Origin: Chitinophagales bacterium
GTDB taxonomy: Bacteria > Bacteroidota > Bacteroidia > Chitinophagales > Chitinophagaceae
DNA length: 64,000 nt
Assembly (NCBI GenBank): GCA_017303835.1
Contig: JAFLBI010000002.1
Span: forward strand, 124,001 to 188,000
Direction: 5' to 3'
Part shown: one piece after another, positions 35,144 through 44,402 of the stretch
Layout: the number at the start of each line of letters is the position of its first letter
Numbering within the stretch: the stretch's first letter is position 1
Notes under the pieces: generated by a model
The model's input: the letters and a program-made list of their open reading frames with translations, nothing else
Told to the model about the DNA's origin: nothing
Databases searched by the model: none
Position numbers and translations under genes: made by a program

Positions 35144-35875
35144 ATGGCCATTAAAGCAATCATCATTGACGACGAGCGATTGGCACGTAACGAGTTAAAA
35201 AAACTCTTACAAGTGCACCCTGAGATTGAGATTATTGAAGAAGCCGCAAATGTGGACGACGGCATTGAGAAAATTGAAAGTATGAATCCGGAATTGATTT
35301 TTCTGGACATACAAATGCCCGGTAAAACAGGTTTCGATTTGTTGACAGAAGTGGAAAGAGCGCCCAAGGTGATTTTCACGACTGCTTACGACGAGTATGC
35401 CATCAAAGCTTTTGAAGTAAATGCTTTGGATTATCTGCAAAAACCCATTGAGCCCAAGCGTTTGTCGGATGCCATCCACAAACTGCAGATGGAAATTCAG
35501 AAAGAGAAAGCTGGTTTGCAACAAGGTAATCGCGGTCCGCTCACAGAAGAAGATCAAGTTTTTGTAAAAGACGGTGAACGTTGCTGGTTTGTGAAGCTAA
35601 GCGAAATACGTTTGTTTGAAAGCGTTGGCAATTATGCAAAAGTATTCTTCGGTACCAATAAGCCACTTATCCTGAAATCCTTGAACGCACTGGAAGAAAG
35701 ATTGGATGACAGGGTGTTCTTCCGAGCCAACAGAAAACATATCATCAACCTTCGTTGGATTGAAAAAATTGAGCCTTATTTCAACGGTGGTCTGCTGGTA
35801 GATTTGAAAGGTGGTGAGAAGATTGAAGTGAGCAGAAGACAAACCGTGAAGTTTAAAGAAATGATGAGTTTATAA
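35144..35875 (+). CDS. LytTR-family response regulator
   Basis: A 243-residue transcription regulator. The receiver domain (1-120) has the acidic pocket IIDDERLARNEL, phosphoacceptor D55 in LIFLDIQMPGKTGF, the conserved threonine in VIFTTAYDEYA and lysine in LDYLQKPIEP. The C-terminal LytTR DNA-binding domain (about 140-243) has EIRLFESVGNYAKVFF and FFRANRKHIINLRWI. It is the partner of the LytS-type kinase encoded ten bases upstream. LytTR regulators bind paired direct repeats; no target site was identified in the window. Confidence 0.95.
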   Translation: MAIKAIIIDDERLARNELKKLLQVHPEIEIIEEAANVDDGIEKIESMNPELIFLDIQMPGKTGFDLLTEVERAPKVIFTTAYDEYAIKAFEVNALDYLQKPIEPKRLSDAIHKLQMEIQKEKAGLQQGNRGPLTEEDQVFVKDGERCWFVKLSEIRLFESVGNYAKVFFGTNKPLILKSLNALEERLDDRVFFRANRKHIINLRWIEKIEPYFNGGLLVDLKGGEKIEVSRRQTVKFKEMMSL

Positions 35876-35881
35876 GTTCAG

Positions 35882-35907
35882 AACCCCGAATTAATCGGGG
35901 TTTTTAA
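35882..35907 (+). terminator. Terminator after the two-component operon
   Basis: AACCCCGA and TCGGGGTT, eight-base stem, followed by T run. Confidence 0.88.
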
Positions 35908-35916
35908 TGAAATCAT

Positions 35917-37200
35917 ATGAAATCAAGTTTACTAGTTGCATTAGGTTTTTGTGCTACTGCTGTAGTGGCGCAATCTCCAGAGAAAATCATCAGTGTTAAA
36001 GAAGTTACCCGCATTGAAACTGCACTTGCATCAGATGAGATGATGGGTAGAAGAACGGGCACGCCGGGTATTGAAAAAGCAGCTGATTTTATTGCTGCGG
36101 AGTTTAAAAAAATTGGCTTGAAAACCTGGCCTGGTTTAACTAGTTATCGTCAGGAGTTTTCGATTCTGCGTGCACGCGCTTTGTCTACTACTGCCAGCTG
36201 GAACGATCAATCGCTTGCTGCTAATGCGGTAATGGTCATCACGCCGCAGGCGGAATTAACTGTGAACAATGCTTCTGGTTATAACACGATCAAGATTGCG
36301 CCAGGTGACAATTTATTTGAAAAAGCACAAGAGATTGCAGCCAGTGGAAAAGCAGCACTGGTGCTGGTTGACAAGGCGCACGAGAAAAATTTTCCCCGCT
36401 TGTCATTCTTGCGCAGAAGCATCACCAAGGATCAGTCGAATTTGGTTTTTGTGTTGAGTAATGATGCTGCAAGCAGTTTTGCAATTCAATACAAGCAAGA
36501 AGTAACAGAACAGAAAATGGCTAATGTAGTAGGGGTGTTGCCGGGTAAAAGCAAGGCCAATGAATATGTGGTATTCTCTGGACATTATGATCATTTGGGT
36601 ATTGGTAAACCCGATGCGAAAATGGATTCCATCTTCAATGGTGCCAATGATGATGCAGCGGGCACTACAGCCATGATTATGCTGGCCAAATATTACAAGA
36701 AAGCAAAGAACAATGAGCGCACACTGGTATTTGCTGCATTTACTGCAGAGGAAGTAGGTGGTTTCGGTTCTCAATATTTTTCCAAGCAAATGGATCCTAA
36801 TCAAGTGATGGCCATGTTCAATATTGAAATGATTGGTACCGATAGTAAGTGGGGTAAGAATTCTGCTTATATCACTGGTTATGAACAAACCAATATGGGT
36901 GCGATTCTGCAGAAGAATTTAGCAGGAACAGGGTTCAACTTTTATCCTGACCCTTATCCTGATCAGCAATTATTCTATCGTTCTGATAATGCTACATTGG
37001 CAAGATTGGGTGTGCCTGCACATACCATCTCTACTTCTAAGATGGATAGTGAACCCAACTACCACAAACAGAGCGATGAAGTGAGCACATTGGATATGGA
37101 GAACATGACGCAGATCATTCGTTCTATTGCATTAAGTGCAAGAGGGATTGTTGCAGGTAAAGAAACACCTACACGTGTGAATACAAAGAATCTGCGTTAA
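35917..37200 (+). CDS. Secreted M28-family zinc peptidase
   Basis: A 427-residue exported metallopeptidase. MKSSLLVALGFCATAVVAQ is a signal peptide. A protease-associated-type insert lies at about 90-200. The M28 catalytic domain follows with all zinc ligands in place: FSGHYDHLGIG near 222 (first His), NGANDDAAGTTAM (bridging Asp), FTAEEVGGFGSQYF (catalytic Glu and ligand Glu), MFNIEMIGTDS (Asp) and a C-terminal His in YHKQSDEVSTLD. Such enzymes act as aminopeptidases on extracellular peptides. The gene meets the GGGP synthase gene tail to tail, their stop codons sharing TTAA. Confidence 0.9.
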   Translation: MKSSLLVALGFCATAVVAQSPEKIISVKEVTRIETALASDEMMGRRTGTPGIEKAADFIAAEFKKIGLKTWPGLTSYRQEFSILRARALSTTASWNDQSLAANAVMVITPQAELTVNNASGYNTIKIAPGDNLFEKAQEIAASGKAALVLVDKAHEKNFPRLSFLRRSITKDQSNLVFVLSNDAASSFAIQYKQEVTEQKMANVVGVLPGKSKANEYVVFSGHYDHLGIGKPDAKMDSIFNGANDDAAGTTAMIMLAKYYKKAKNNERTLVFAAFTAEEVGGFGSQYFSKQMDPNQVMAMFNIEMIGTDSKWGKNSAYITGYEQTNMGAILQKNLAGTGFNFYPDPYPDQQLFYRSDNATLARLGVPAHTISTSKMDSEPNYHKQSDEVSTLDMENMTQIIRSIALSARGIVAGKETPTRVNTKNLR

Positions 37201-37952
37201 GCATTAACGGGAATACTGTGAATGGCTGCGGCCATTTCTTTAATTAAGCCGGCATCTTTTTCGATGGCATTGCCAACGACGATGATGTCGGCTCCTGCTT
37301 TGCAATTGCGGTAAGCTTTTTCGGGATCAGTGATGCCGCCACCAACAATGAGTGGCACATCAATACTTGCAGCAACTTTTTCAATCATGCTTTCAGTAAT
37401 CGCACGTTTGGCACCGCTGCCTGCATCCATGTAAATCAGCTTCATGCCCAGCATTTCACCAGCCATGGCTGTGCACATCGCAATCTCATTTTTATCTGCA
37501 GGAATAGGTGTTGCGTTAGAAATGTATGAAACAGTAGTAGGTGCACCACCATCAACAACCATATAACCGGTAGGCATGATTTCTAATCCACTCTTTTTTA
37601 CAAAAGGTGCACTGATTACATGCTGACCAATCAGCAATTCCGGATTACGACCAGATATCAAGGAGAGGTATAAAAGCGCATCTGCATATCTGCTTACCTG
37701 AGAAGGTGAACCTGGAAAGAGAATCACCGGAATGTCGCAGAGTGCTTTAATCTGTTGTATGCATTCATCCAAATGGCTGGAGATCACCAGGCTTCCGCCG
37801 ACAAAGAAATAATCCACACGGGCTTCGGTGGCCAGACCCACCAGTTGTTCAATGCTGGTAGCGTTCACCTTATCGGGGTCGATCAGTACGGCAAAGGATT
37901 TTTGTCCGCGCTGCTTCCTGTCTTTGATCTTGTTATACAATGCCTGATTCAT
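37197..37952 (-). CDS. Geranylgeranylglyceryl/heptaprenylglyceryl phosphate synthase (PcrB family)
   Basis: A 251-residue TIM-barrel prenyltransferase that makes an ether bond between sn-glycerol-1-phosphate and a long isoprenoid diphosphate. FAVLIDPDKVN at the start, FFVGGSLV, ILFPGSPSQVS, EIMPTGYMVVDGGAPTTVSYIS, IYMDAGSGAK and VPLIVGGGITDPEKA with GADIIVVGNAIEKD form the phosphate-binding loops. The family is best known from archaeal lipid synthesis, but a subgroup (group II) occurs in Bacteroidota. Chain length cannot be told from sequence alone. No glycerol-1-phosphate dehydrogenase gene is nearby. Its stop codon overlaps that of the convergent M28 peptidase gene. Confidence 0.92.
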   Translation of the reverse strand: MNQALYNKIKDRKQRGQKSFAVLIDPDKVNATSIEQLVGLATEARVDYFFVGGSLVISSHLDECIQQIKALCDIPVILFPGSPSQVSRYADALLYLSLISGRNPELLIGQHVISAPFVKKSGLEIMPTGYMVVDGGAPTTVSYISNATPIPADKNEIAMCTAMAGEMLGMKLIYMDAGSGAKRAITESMIEKVAASIDVPLIVGGGITDPEKAYRNCKAGADIIVVGNAIEKDAGLIKEMAAAIHSIPVNA

Positions 37953-38358
37953 GAATGCGTTTGAGCCCTTGCAAAAATGCAGAAAAAAGGCCGAATGGTT
38001 TTTGTTTAATCAAATCTCTGCACAAAATAGGGGGCAAATCCATGTCCACAAAGCGTTTCAGCAAAAATCTACCCTAAACCTTTCATCCTAAGCAAGTTCA
38101 ACAGAAAATATTAAGGAATTCCAGTCAGAATCAGCAGCAATTTTTCAAAATTTCTTATGAACAGGTGTGAACATTCGAGCAAATGCAGCCCTGTTCGGCA
38201 CTGCCAAAAAATCCACATCTGTTTTCCACAAACTGTGGATTGAATACCCCTTGGATTTCCCCCTGCTACAGATATTTTCGTCAACCACTCATCCAAAAAT
38301 GGCTGGGGCTGATTGTTAACCACATTTACTTACCCATACCCAAAACCAGGACTGCTTT
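37953..38358. promoter_or_regulatory. 406-base non-coding region before the ribonucleotide reductase gene, with DnaA-box-like sites
   Basis: The longest gap in the window. It holds five sites with a CCACA core: ATGTCCACA (38042), AAATCCACA (38209), TTTTCCACA (38222), its inverted neighbour CAATCCACA (minus strand, 38234-38242) and TTAACCACA (38316). TTTTCCACA fits the DnaA consensus TTWTNCACA exactly, and the last differs by one base; the others differ by two. The middle pair forms the palindrome TCCACA-aac-TGTGGA. On the minus strand CATTTTTGC (37971-37979) may be the -7 of the GGGP synthase gene. No cobalamin riboswitch or clear NrdR box was found. Confidence 0.45.
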
Positions 38359-41300
38359 ATGGCTAACCCTCGCGCTAACAAAGGCTTGCAATTTTCTCGC
38401 CGCTTTACCAAAGACGATGTATCCGTTTTTGATTTGTTCGACTACGATTATCGTACCAGCATCATCCGCAACCCAAGCGGAGAAGTGGTATTCGAAATGA
38501 ACAACGTAGAAGTTCCTAAACAATGGAGTCAGATTGCTACTGATATCCTTGCACAAAAATATTTCCGTAAAGCAGGTGTGCCGCAAGCGGATGGTTCACT
38601 GGGTCGTGAGACCAGTGTGAAGCAGGTAGCACATCGTATGGCGAACTGCTGGCGTGTATGGGGTGAGCGTTATGGTTATTTTGCTTCTGAAAAAGATGCG
38701 CAAATATTCTATGATGAATTAGCCTACAGCATCCTGAACCAAAGCTGCGTGCCTAACAGTCCGCAGTGGTTCAATACCGGCTTGTATGAAAGCTATGGTA
38801 TTGCGGGTAAGCCTCAGGGTCACTACTATGTAGATCCTGTGGATGGTGAATTGAAAAAATCTAAGAATGCTTATGAGCGTCCTCAGCCTCACGCTTGTTT
38901 CATTCTCTCTGTAGACGATGATTTGGTGAATGATGGTGGTATCATGGATCTCTGGGTTCGTGAAGCACGCATCTTCAAATACGGCTCTGGTGTGGGTACC
39001 AATTTCAGTCGTATCCGCGGTGGCGGTGAAAAACTGAGCGGTGGTGGTACATCCAGTGGTTTGATGAGCTTCCTGAAGATTGGCGACCGCGCTGCAGGTG
39101 CGATCAAGAGTGGTGGTACTACTCGTCGCGCTGCCAAGATGGTTTGTCTGGATCTGGATCACCCAGAGATCATGGAATTCATCGACTGGAAAGTGGAAGA
39201 AGAGAAAAAAGTAGGCGCATTGATCGCTGCCGGTTATCCAAGCGATTATGAAGGTGAAGCATATTTAACGGTATCTGGTCAGAACTCAAATAACTCTGTA
39301 CGTATCCCTAACGAATTCTTCGAGAAACTGGAGAAGGGTGAAGATTGGGAACTGAAAGCACGTACAGATGGTCGTACCATGAAGAAAGTGCCTGCGAGCA
39401 AAGTGTGGGAGAAAATCTCTTATGCTGCATGGCGTTGTGCTGATCCTGGTACACAGTATGATACTACTATCAACGAATGGCATACATGTCCACAAGGTGG
39501 CCGGATCAATGCGTCTAACCCTTGTTCTGAGTACATGTTCTTAGACAATACCGCTTGTAACCTGGCTTCTATCAACCTGCGTAAGTTCTTCGATGAGCAA
39601 ACCAACCTGATGGATGTAGAAGGTTTGGAATACATCAGCCGTTTGTGGACTGTGGTATTGGAAATCTCTGTGTTGATGGCGCAGTTCCCATCTAAAGAAG
39701 TAGCACAATTGTCTTACGATTACAGAACACTGGGTCTTGGTTTTGCCAACCTGGGTACTGTACTGATGATCAGCGGTATTGCTTATGACAGTGAAGAAGC
39801 ACGCGGTATTGCGGGTGCGATCTCTGCGATCATGACAGGTATTGCTTATAAGACATCTGCTGAGATGGCTGCCCTGCATGGTCCGTTCCCACGTTACAAA
39901 GAGAATAAGGAAGATATGCTGCGTGTAATGCGCAACCACAGAGCGGCTGCTTATGATGCAGAAGAAGCTTATGTAGGTCTGAGCATCAAGCCACAAGGTA
40001 TTAAAGCACAGTACTGCCCTGACTACCTGCTGAAGAGTGCTACCAAAGCATGGGATGATGCAGTGAAGCTGGGTGAGAAATACGGTTACCGCAACGCACA
40101 GACAACCGTAATTGCACCAACCGGTACAATTGGTCTGGTAATGGATTGCGATACAACAGGTGTTGAACCAGATTTCGCACTGGTGAAGTTCAAGAAACTG
40201 TCTGGTGGTGGTTATTTCAAAATCATCAACGGTGCTGTACCTAATGCGCTGAAGACATTGGGTTACACACAAGATCAAATCAATGCGATTGAAAAATATG
40301 CAGTAGGTGCTGCTACCTTGGAAGGTGCACCATTCGTGAATCCTGAAACACTGGCTGCGAAAGGATTTACTGCAGAAGAAATCAGCAAATTGAACGGTGC
40401 TGTAAAGAGCGCATTTGAAATTGGTTTTGCTTTCAACAGATTCACACTTGGTGAAGCTTGTCTGGAAAGACTGGGCTTTACACCTGATCAATACAATGAT
40501 TGGAGCTTCAACTTGCTGGAAGCTTTAGGTTTCAGCGATGAAGAGATTGATGCTGCTAACGACTACGTGTGCGGTACCATGACTGTAGAAGGTGCACCAT
40601 TCTTGAAAGAAGAACACCTCTCTGTATTTGATTGTGCCAACAAGTGTGGTAAGAAAGGTGAGCGTTATATCCATGCACATGGCCACATCCGCATGATGGC
40701 TGCTTGTCAGCCATTCCTGAGCGGTGCGATTTCTAAGACCATCAACCTGCCTCACGAAGCATCTATTGATGAGATTGCTGATTCTTACATGCTGAGCTGG
40801 CAGTTGGGTCTGAAAGCTTGTGCCCTGTATCGTGATGGTTCTAAGTTGAGCCAGCCATTGAGCAACAAGTCAGACAAGAAGAAGAAAAAAGAAGATGCAG
40901 AAGAAACTGCTGCTGAAGCAACCGTAGCTGAAGCACCATCTGCAGAAAGCAATATTGTTGACTTAACTAAGTTGACTGTAGAAGAACTGCTGGATGAAGT
41001 AACACGCCGTATGCAGGCTTCTGCTGATACTACATTGAAGCGTCAGCTGTCTAAGATCGTTGAGCGCAAGTCAATGCCTGCTAAGCGTCGTGGCTTTACA
41101 CAGAAAGCCAAGATCAATGGCCAGGTGATCTTCCTCCGCACAGGTGAATATGGTGATGGTACACTCGGTGAAATCTTCATCGATCTGGCCAAAGAAGGTT
41201 CTACAGTTCGCAGCTTGATGAACTGCTTCGCTATCGCTATCTCTGTTGGTCTCCAGTATGGTGTACCATTGGAAGAGTTTGTAGAGAAGTTTGTCTTCAC

Positions 41301-41721
41301 CCGCTTTGAACCAGCTGGTATGGTAGACCATCCGAATATCAAGACAACGACTTCACTGGTTGACTTTGTGTTCCGCGCATTGGCTTACGAATACCTCGGC
41401 AGAACTGATTTAGTACATGTGTTAGACAAGCCTGAGATTGGTAACACCGGTGATGATGATGGAGACATCACTTTGCTGGGAAAGCCTGAGCTGAGCAGTG
41501 TTCGTGTAACAGCACCAGTTGCTGCCAGCACTACACCTGCTCCTGCAGCCAAAGCACAACGTGCAGCAATAAATGCAGAAAACTCATTGGATATGGTGAA
41601 TGCAGCTGCTAAAAATATGCAGAGCGATGCACCAGCATGTAACACCTGCGGTCATATCACTATCCGTAGCGGTACTTGCTACAAGTGTCTGAACTGCGGT
41701 AACAGCATGGGATGCAGTTAA
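38359..41721 (+). CDS. nrdJ: Adenosylcobalamin-dependent ribonucleotide reductase (class II)
   Basis: Reduces ribonucleotides to deoxyribonucleotides for DNA synthesis without oxygen dependence, using vitamin B12. The 1120 residues show the class II pattern: PNSPQWFNTGLYESYG, NPCSEYMFLDNTACNLASINL near 389, YDYRTLGLGFANLG, QTTVIAPTGTIGLVMDCDTTGVEP in the barrel, and HGHIRMMAACQPFLSGAISKTINLP. A linker rich in Lys, Glu and Ala (about 835-870) leads to a TSCPD-type domain and a C-terminal CNTCGHITIRSG..CYKCLNCG tail with four CxxC-type cysteines that would shuttle electrons or bind zinc. It is a single-gene system and needs no NrdB partner. A long upstream region with DnaA-box-like sites precedes it. 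Confidence 0.95.
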   Translation: MANPRANKGLQFSRRFTKDDVSVFDLFDYDYRTSIIRNPSGEVVFEMNNVEVPKQWSQIATDILAQKYFRKAGVPQADGSLGRETSVKQVAHRMANCWRVWGERYGYFASEKDAQIFYDELAYSILNQSCVPNSPQWFNTGLYESYGIAGKPQGHYYVDPVDGELKKSKNAYERPQPHACFILSVDDDLVNDGGIMDLWVREARIFKYGSGVGTNFSRIRGGGEKLSGGGTSSGLMSFLKIGDRAAGAIKSGGTTRRAAKMVCLDLDHPEIMEFIDWKVEEEKKVGALIAAGYPSDYEGEAYLTVSGQNSNNSVRIPNEFFEKLEKGEDWELKARTDGRTMKKVPASKVWEKISYAAWRCADPGTQYDTTINEWHTCPQGGRINASNPCSEYMFLDNTACNLASINLRKFFDEQTNLMDVEGLEYISRLWTVVLEISVLMAQFPSKEVAQLSYDYRTLGLGFANLGTVLMISGIAYDSEEARGIAGAISAIMTGIAYKTSAEMAALHGPFPRYKENKEDMLRVMRNHRAAAYDAEEAYVGLSIKPQGIKAQYCPDYLLKSATKAWDDAVKLGEKYGYRNAQTTVIAPTGTIGLVMDCDTTGVEPDFALVKFKKLSGGGYFKIINGAVPNALKTLGYTQDQINAIEKYAVGAATLEGAPFVNPETLAAKGFTAEEISKLNGAVKSAFEIGFAFNRFTLGEACLERLGFTPDQYNDWSFNLLEALGFSDEEIDAANDYVCGTMTVEGAPFLKEEHLSVFDCANKCGKKGERYIHAHGHIRMMAACQPFLSGAISKTINLPHEASIDEIADSYMLSWQLGLKACALYRDGSKLSQPLSNKSDKKKKKEDAEETAAEATVAEAPSAESNIVDLTKLTVEELLDEVTRRMQASADTTLKRQLSKIVERKSMPAKRRGFTQKAKINGQVIFLRTGEYGDGTLGEIFIDLAKEGSTVRSLMNCFAIAISVGLQYGVPLEEFVEKFVFTRFEPAGMVDHPNIKTTTSLVDFVFRALAYEYLGRTDLVHVLDKPEIGNTGDDDGDITLLGKPELSSVRVTAPVAASTTPAPAAKAQRAAINAENSLDMVNAAAKNMQSDAPACNTCGHITIRSGTCYKCLNCGNSMGCS

Positions 41722-41780
41722 GTAAGTAGTAAGTGAAAAGTGAGAAGCAAAATGTAAAAGCAAACAGGCTCACAATAATA

Positions 41781-41810
41781 AAGGCGATGGAATCCATCGC
41801 CTTTTCTTTT
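41781..41810. terminator. Terminator after the ribonucleotide reductase gene
   Basis: AAGGCGATGG-aat-CCATCGCCTTTTCTTTT, eight-base perfect stem with T-rich tail. It ends at the stop codon of the converging heptad-repeat gene. Confidence 0.9.
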
Positions 41811-42153
41811 ATCCGCCGTTACGGTTATCTCTTCTGTCTTCACGTCTATCACGTTTGTCTTCTTTGCGATCGCGGCGATCTTCTCTTCTGTCGCGCTTAT
41901 TTTCTTTACGGTCTCTGATATCTTCCAGCTTGTCTCGCTTGCCGCCATTGTGTTTGGCATCACGTATATCTTCTCTTGCATCGCGTTTGTCTTCGCGCCT
42001 GTCGCGTAGATCTTCTTTCCTGTCACGCTTGTCTTCTCTGCGGTCACGACGGTCTTCTACACGATCAGCCACTTTTGCGCGGGTTTGTGCAAATGCACTG
42101 TTGGCGGTAAGTATAGCGGTGAGCAATGCACCTGCAATGAATAATTTTTTCAT
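41809..42153 (-). CDS. Secreted highly charged heptad-repeat protein
   Basis: A 114-residue protein with signal peptide MKKLFIAGALLTAILTANSAFAQ. Almost all of the mature part is made of seven-residue units of the form xRDR(R/K)ED, for example KRDRKED, LRDRRED and IRDRKEN, about eleven in all, with one interruption (AKHNGGKRDK) in the middle. It is nearly pure Arg, Asp, Glu and Lys with i to i+4 salt bridges, so it should form a stable single alpha helix or a charged rod in the periplasm. The frame opens at 42210, but the ATG at 42153 gives the signal peptide. No function is known to me; similar DRRED-rich secreted proteins occur in Bacteroidota. Confidence 0.75.
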   Translation of the reverse strand: MKKLFIAGALLTAILTANSAFAQTRAKVADRVEDRRDRREDKRDRKEDLRDRREDKRDAREDIRDAKHNGGKRDKLEDIRDRKENKRDRREDRRDRKEDKRDRREDRRDNRNGG

Positions 42154-42225
42154 GGTTTCTATTTTGTGGTGTGCAGGTATGACCATGCGCTTGCCTTTTC
42201 GTTTAATCAATGAAATGCAAAAGAA

Positions 42226-42248
42226 AATCCCCGCATTGTGCGGGGATT
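42226..42248 (-). terminator. Terminator of metG
   Basis: AATCCCCGCA-ttg-TGCGGGGATT, ten-base perfect stem; on the minus strand it is followed by a T-rich run, 26 bases past the metG stop codon. Confidence 0.88.
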
Positions 42249-42273
42249 GGTATGAATTCGATGAAATACAAGC

Positions 42274-44385
42274 CTAGCTTACGCCTGCGCCAGGATTGAT
42301 CTTGTCTTCCGGATTTACGAAATGCAGTTTGCCATTGGCATCTTCTGCCATCAGAATCATGCCCTGGCTTTCAATGCCGCGCATTTTTCTGGGGGCTAGG
42401 TTTACCACAACCGTTGCTTGCTTACCAACAATATCTTCCGGTTTGAAATGCAAAGCAATACCAGAAACAATCGTGCGTGTTTCAAAACCCAGATCCACTT
42501 GAAGTTTCAAGAGCTTATCTGCTTTCTCTACTTTTTCTGCTGATACAATCGTGCCTACTTTCAAATCAATCTTCGCAAAATCATCAAACACGATCTCTGG
42601 TTTTACTGCAGGTGTTGCAGGGGCCGGAGCAGGTGTATTCGTATCCATTTTTTGTGTGCTCTTGTTTTTCAATTTCTCAATCTGAACAGCAATCTCTGCG
42701 TCTTCAATCTTGCGGAACAATAATTCCGGTGCACGCAGACTATAGCCTACACTCAAGAGTTTCAGTTTGCCTGCATTCTCCCATTCCAGCATTTTTTCTA
42801 CCACTTTCATCATGTGGCACATTTTCTTCGCGGTGAATGGTAAGAAAGGATGGATCAGTATCGCCAGATTCGCTGTCAACTGCAAACAGATATGCATGCA
42901 GTTGTCAATGAGTTGTTGGTTCTCGGGTTTTTCTGCCAATGATTTGGCTACGATCCAAGGTTCTTTTTTCTGCATGTATTGATTGCCCTGACGTGCGAGA
43001 TCAATCACTTCAAATAAAGCATCTCGGAACTTATACTGCTCTAACAACCCTTCTACTTTCTCTTTCGTCGCACGAAAAGCATCAATCATGGCTTTGTCGG
43101 TCTCATCTGCAATTTCTGCATGCAGTGGTGGCACTTTACCATTACAGAGTTTGTGCATCAGCACGAAAGTGCGGTTCACAAAATTGCCGAAGATGGCTAC
43201 CAGCTCGCTGTTATTGGCATCTTGAAAACCTTTCCAAGTGAATTCACTGTCCTTGCTTTCAGGCGCAATAGCGGTTAGGTAATAGCGCAATACATCTGCC
43301 ATTTGCGGTCCGCCATTTTCTGCCTTGATGAAATCATCAATATATTCTTGCTGATCCAGTTTCCAGTTGCGGCTGGTGCTCATTTTATCGCCTTCCAGGT
43401 TCATGAACTCATTTGCAGGCACATTTTCCGGAAGAATATGTCCGTGCAGTTTGAGCATGATGGGGAAGATGATGCAATGGAAGACGATATTGTCTTTACC
43501 GATGAAATGCACCAGTTTGGTATCTGCGTCTTTCCAGTAAGGTTCCCAATCCTTGCCATTGTCTAAAGCCCATTGTTTGGTAGCAGATACATAGCCGATG
43601 GGTGCATCAAACCATACATAGAGTTTTTTACCGGCAGCATCTGCTATAGGTACATCCACACCCCAGTCCAGATCGCGGGTAACAGCACGTGGCTGCAAAC
43701 CACCATCAATCCAGCTTTTGCACTGGCCTAACACGTTTGTCTTCCAATCTTCTTTGTGTTGGTCTAAAATCCAGCTGCGCAGAAAATCTTCATGCTTATT
43801 CAAGGGCAGGTACCAATGCTTGGTGAGTTTTTTCACCGGTGCTTGTCCGCTCAAAGTAGAAACCGGGTTAATCAGTTCATCGGGACTCAAACTCTTGCCA
43901 CAGCGTTCGCACTGATCGCCATAGGCGCTATCATAACTACAGTTAGGACAAGTGCCTTTGATATAACGATCGGCCAGAAAAGTCTGGGCCTGTTCATCGA
44001 AATACTGTTCGCTTTCTTTCACTTCCAGCTCGCCTGCATTATTCAGGGCAGTAAAGAATTCCTTTGCTGTTTCGTGGTGAATGGGCGCGCTAGTGCGGTG
44101 ATAGATATCGAATTCAATACCAAGGTCCTGCATGTTTTGAAATAGGATGGGATGGTATTTATCGATCATTTCCTGTGGGGTAATGCCTTCTTTGGCCGCC
44201 TGGATGGGAATGGCAGTGCCATGTTCATCGCTTCCGCAGACAAACACCACATCGCGCTGCTGCGCACGCAGGTAGCGGGCGTAGATATCAGCTGGGAGGT
44301 AGGCGCCGGCCAGATGGCCGATATGCTTGAGCCCGTTTGCGTAGGGCAGGGCGGCGGTAATTAAGTATCGCTTCGGTTGGGTCAT
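42274..44385 (-). CDS. metG: Methionyl-tRNA synthetase
   Basis: Charges both initiator and elongator tRNA-Met. The chosen start gives MTQPKRYLITAALPYANGLKHIGH (703 residues) with an intact HIGH motif. A zinc knuckle follows (CPNCSYDSAYGDQCERCGK, two CxxC pairs), then the KMSKS-type motif DKMSTSRNW, the anticodon-binding helical domain, and after a linker of Pro and Ala an EMAP/Trbp111-type tRNA-binding domain (IDLKVGTIVSAEKVEKADKLL to the end). The ATG seven codons further upstream (44406) overlaps the -7 element, so the start at 44385 is preferred. It is divergent from the LD-carboxypeptidase gene. Confidence 0.97.
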   Translation of the reverse strand: MTQPKRYLITAALPYANGLKHIGHLAGAYLPADIYARYLRAQQRDVVFVCGSDEHGTAIPIQAAKEGITPQEMIDKYHPILFQNMQDLGIEFDIYHRTSAPIHHETAKEFFTALNNAGELEVKESEQYFDEQAQTFLADRYIKGTCPNCSYDSAYGDQCERCGKSLSPDELINPVSTLSGQAPVKKLTKHWYLPLNKHEDFLRSWILDQHKEDWKTNVLGQCKSWIDGGLQPRAVTRDLDWGVDVPIADAAGKKLYVWFDAPIGYVSATKQWALDNGKDWEPYWKDADTKLVHFIGKDNIVFHCIIFPIMLKLHGHILPENVPANEFMNLEGDKMSTSRNWKLDQQEYIDDFIKAENGGPQMADVLRYYLTAIAPESKDSEFTWKGFQDANNSELVAIFGNFVNRTFVLMHKLCNGKVPPLHAEIADETDKAMIDAFRATKEKVEGLLEQYKFRDALFEVIDLARQGNQYMQKKEPWIVAKSLAEKPENQQLIDNCMHICLQLTANLAILIHPFLPFTAKKMCHMMKVVEKMLEWENAGKLKLLSVGYSLRAPELLFRKIEDAEIAVQIEKLKNKSTQKMDTNTPAPAPATPAVKPEIVFDDFAKIDLKVGTIVSAEKVEKADKLLKLQVDLGFETRTIVSGIALHFKPEDIVGKQATVVVNLAPRKMRGIESQGMILMAEDANGKLHFVNPEDKINPGAGVS

Positions 44386-44402
44386 AGTTGCTTCAAAAGA
44401 GT

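Noticed and set aside
38100-38358. Cobalamin riboswitch before the B12-dependent reductase gene
   Set aside because: The conserved B12-box and core loops are not recognisable; only an unrelated GGCACTGCC was seen.
39541-40491. Long minus-strand open frame of 316 codons inside the ribonucleotide reductase gene
   Set aside because: It is the antisense shadow of a highly conserved coding sequence; its translation is rich in Cys, His and Phe and matches nothing plausible.
41855-42277. Plus-strand frame rich in Ser, Leu and Arg opposite the charged heptad protein
   Set aside because: Antisense of the repeat; the minus-strand frame has a signal peptide and regular heptads, this one has neither.
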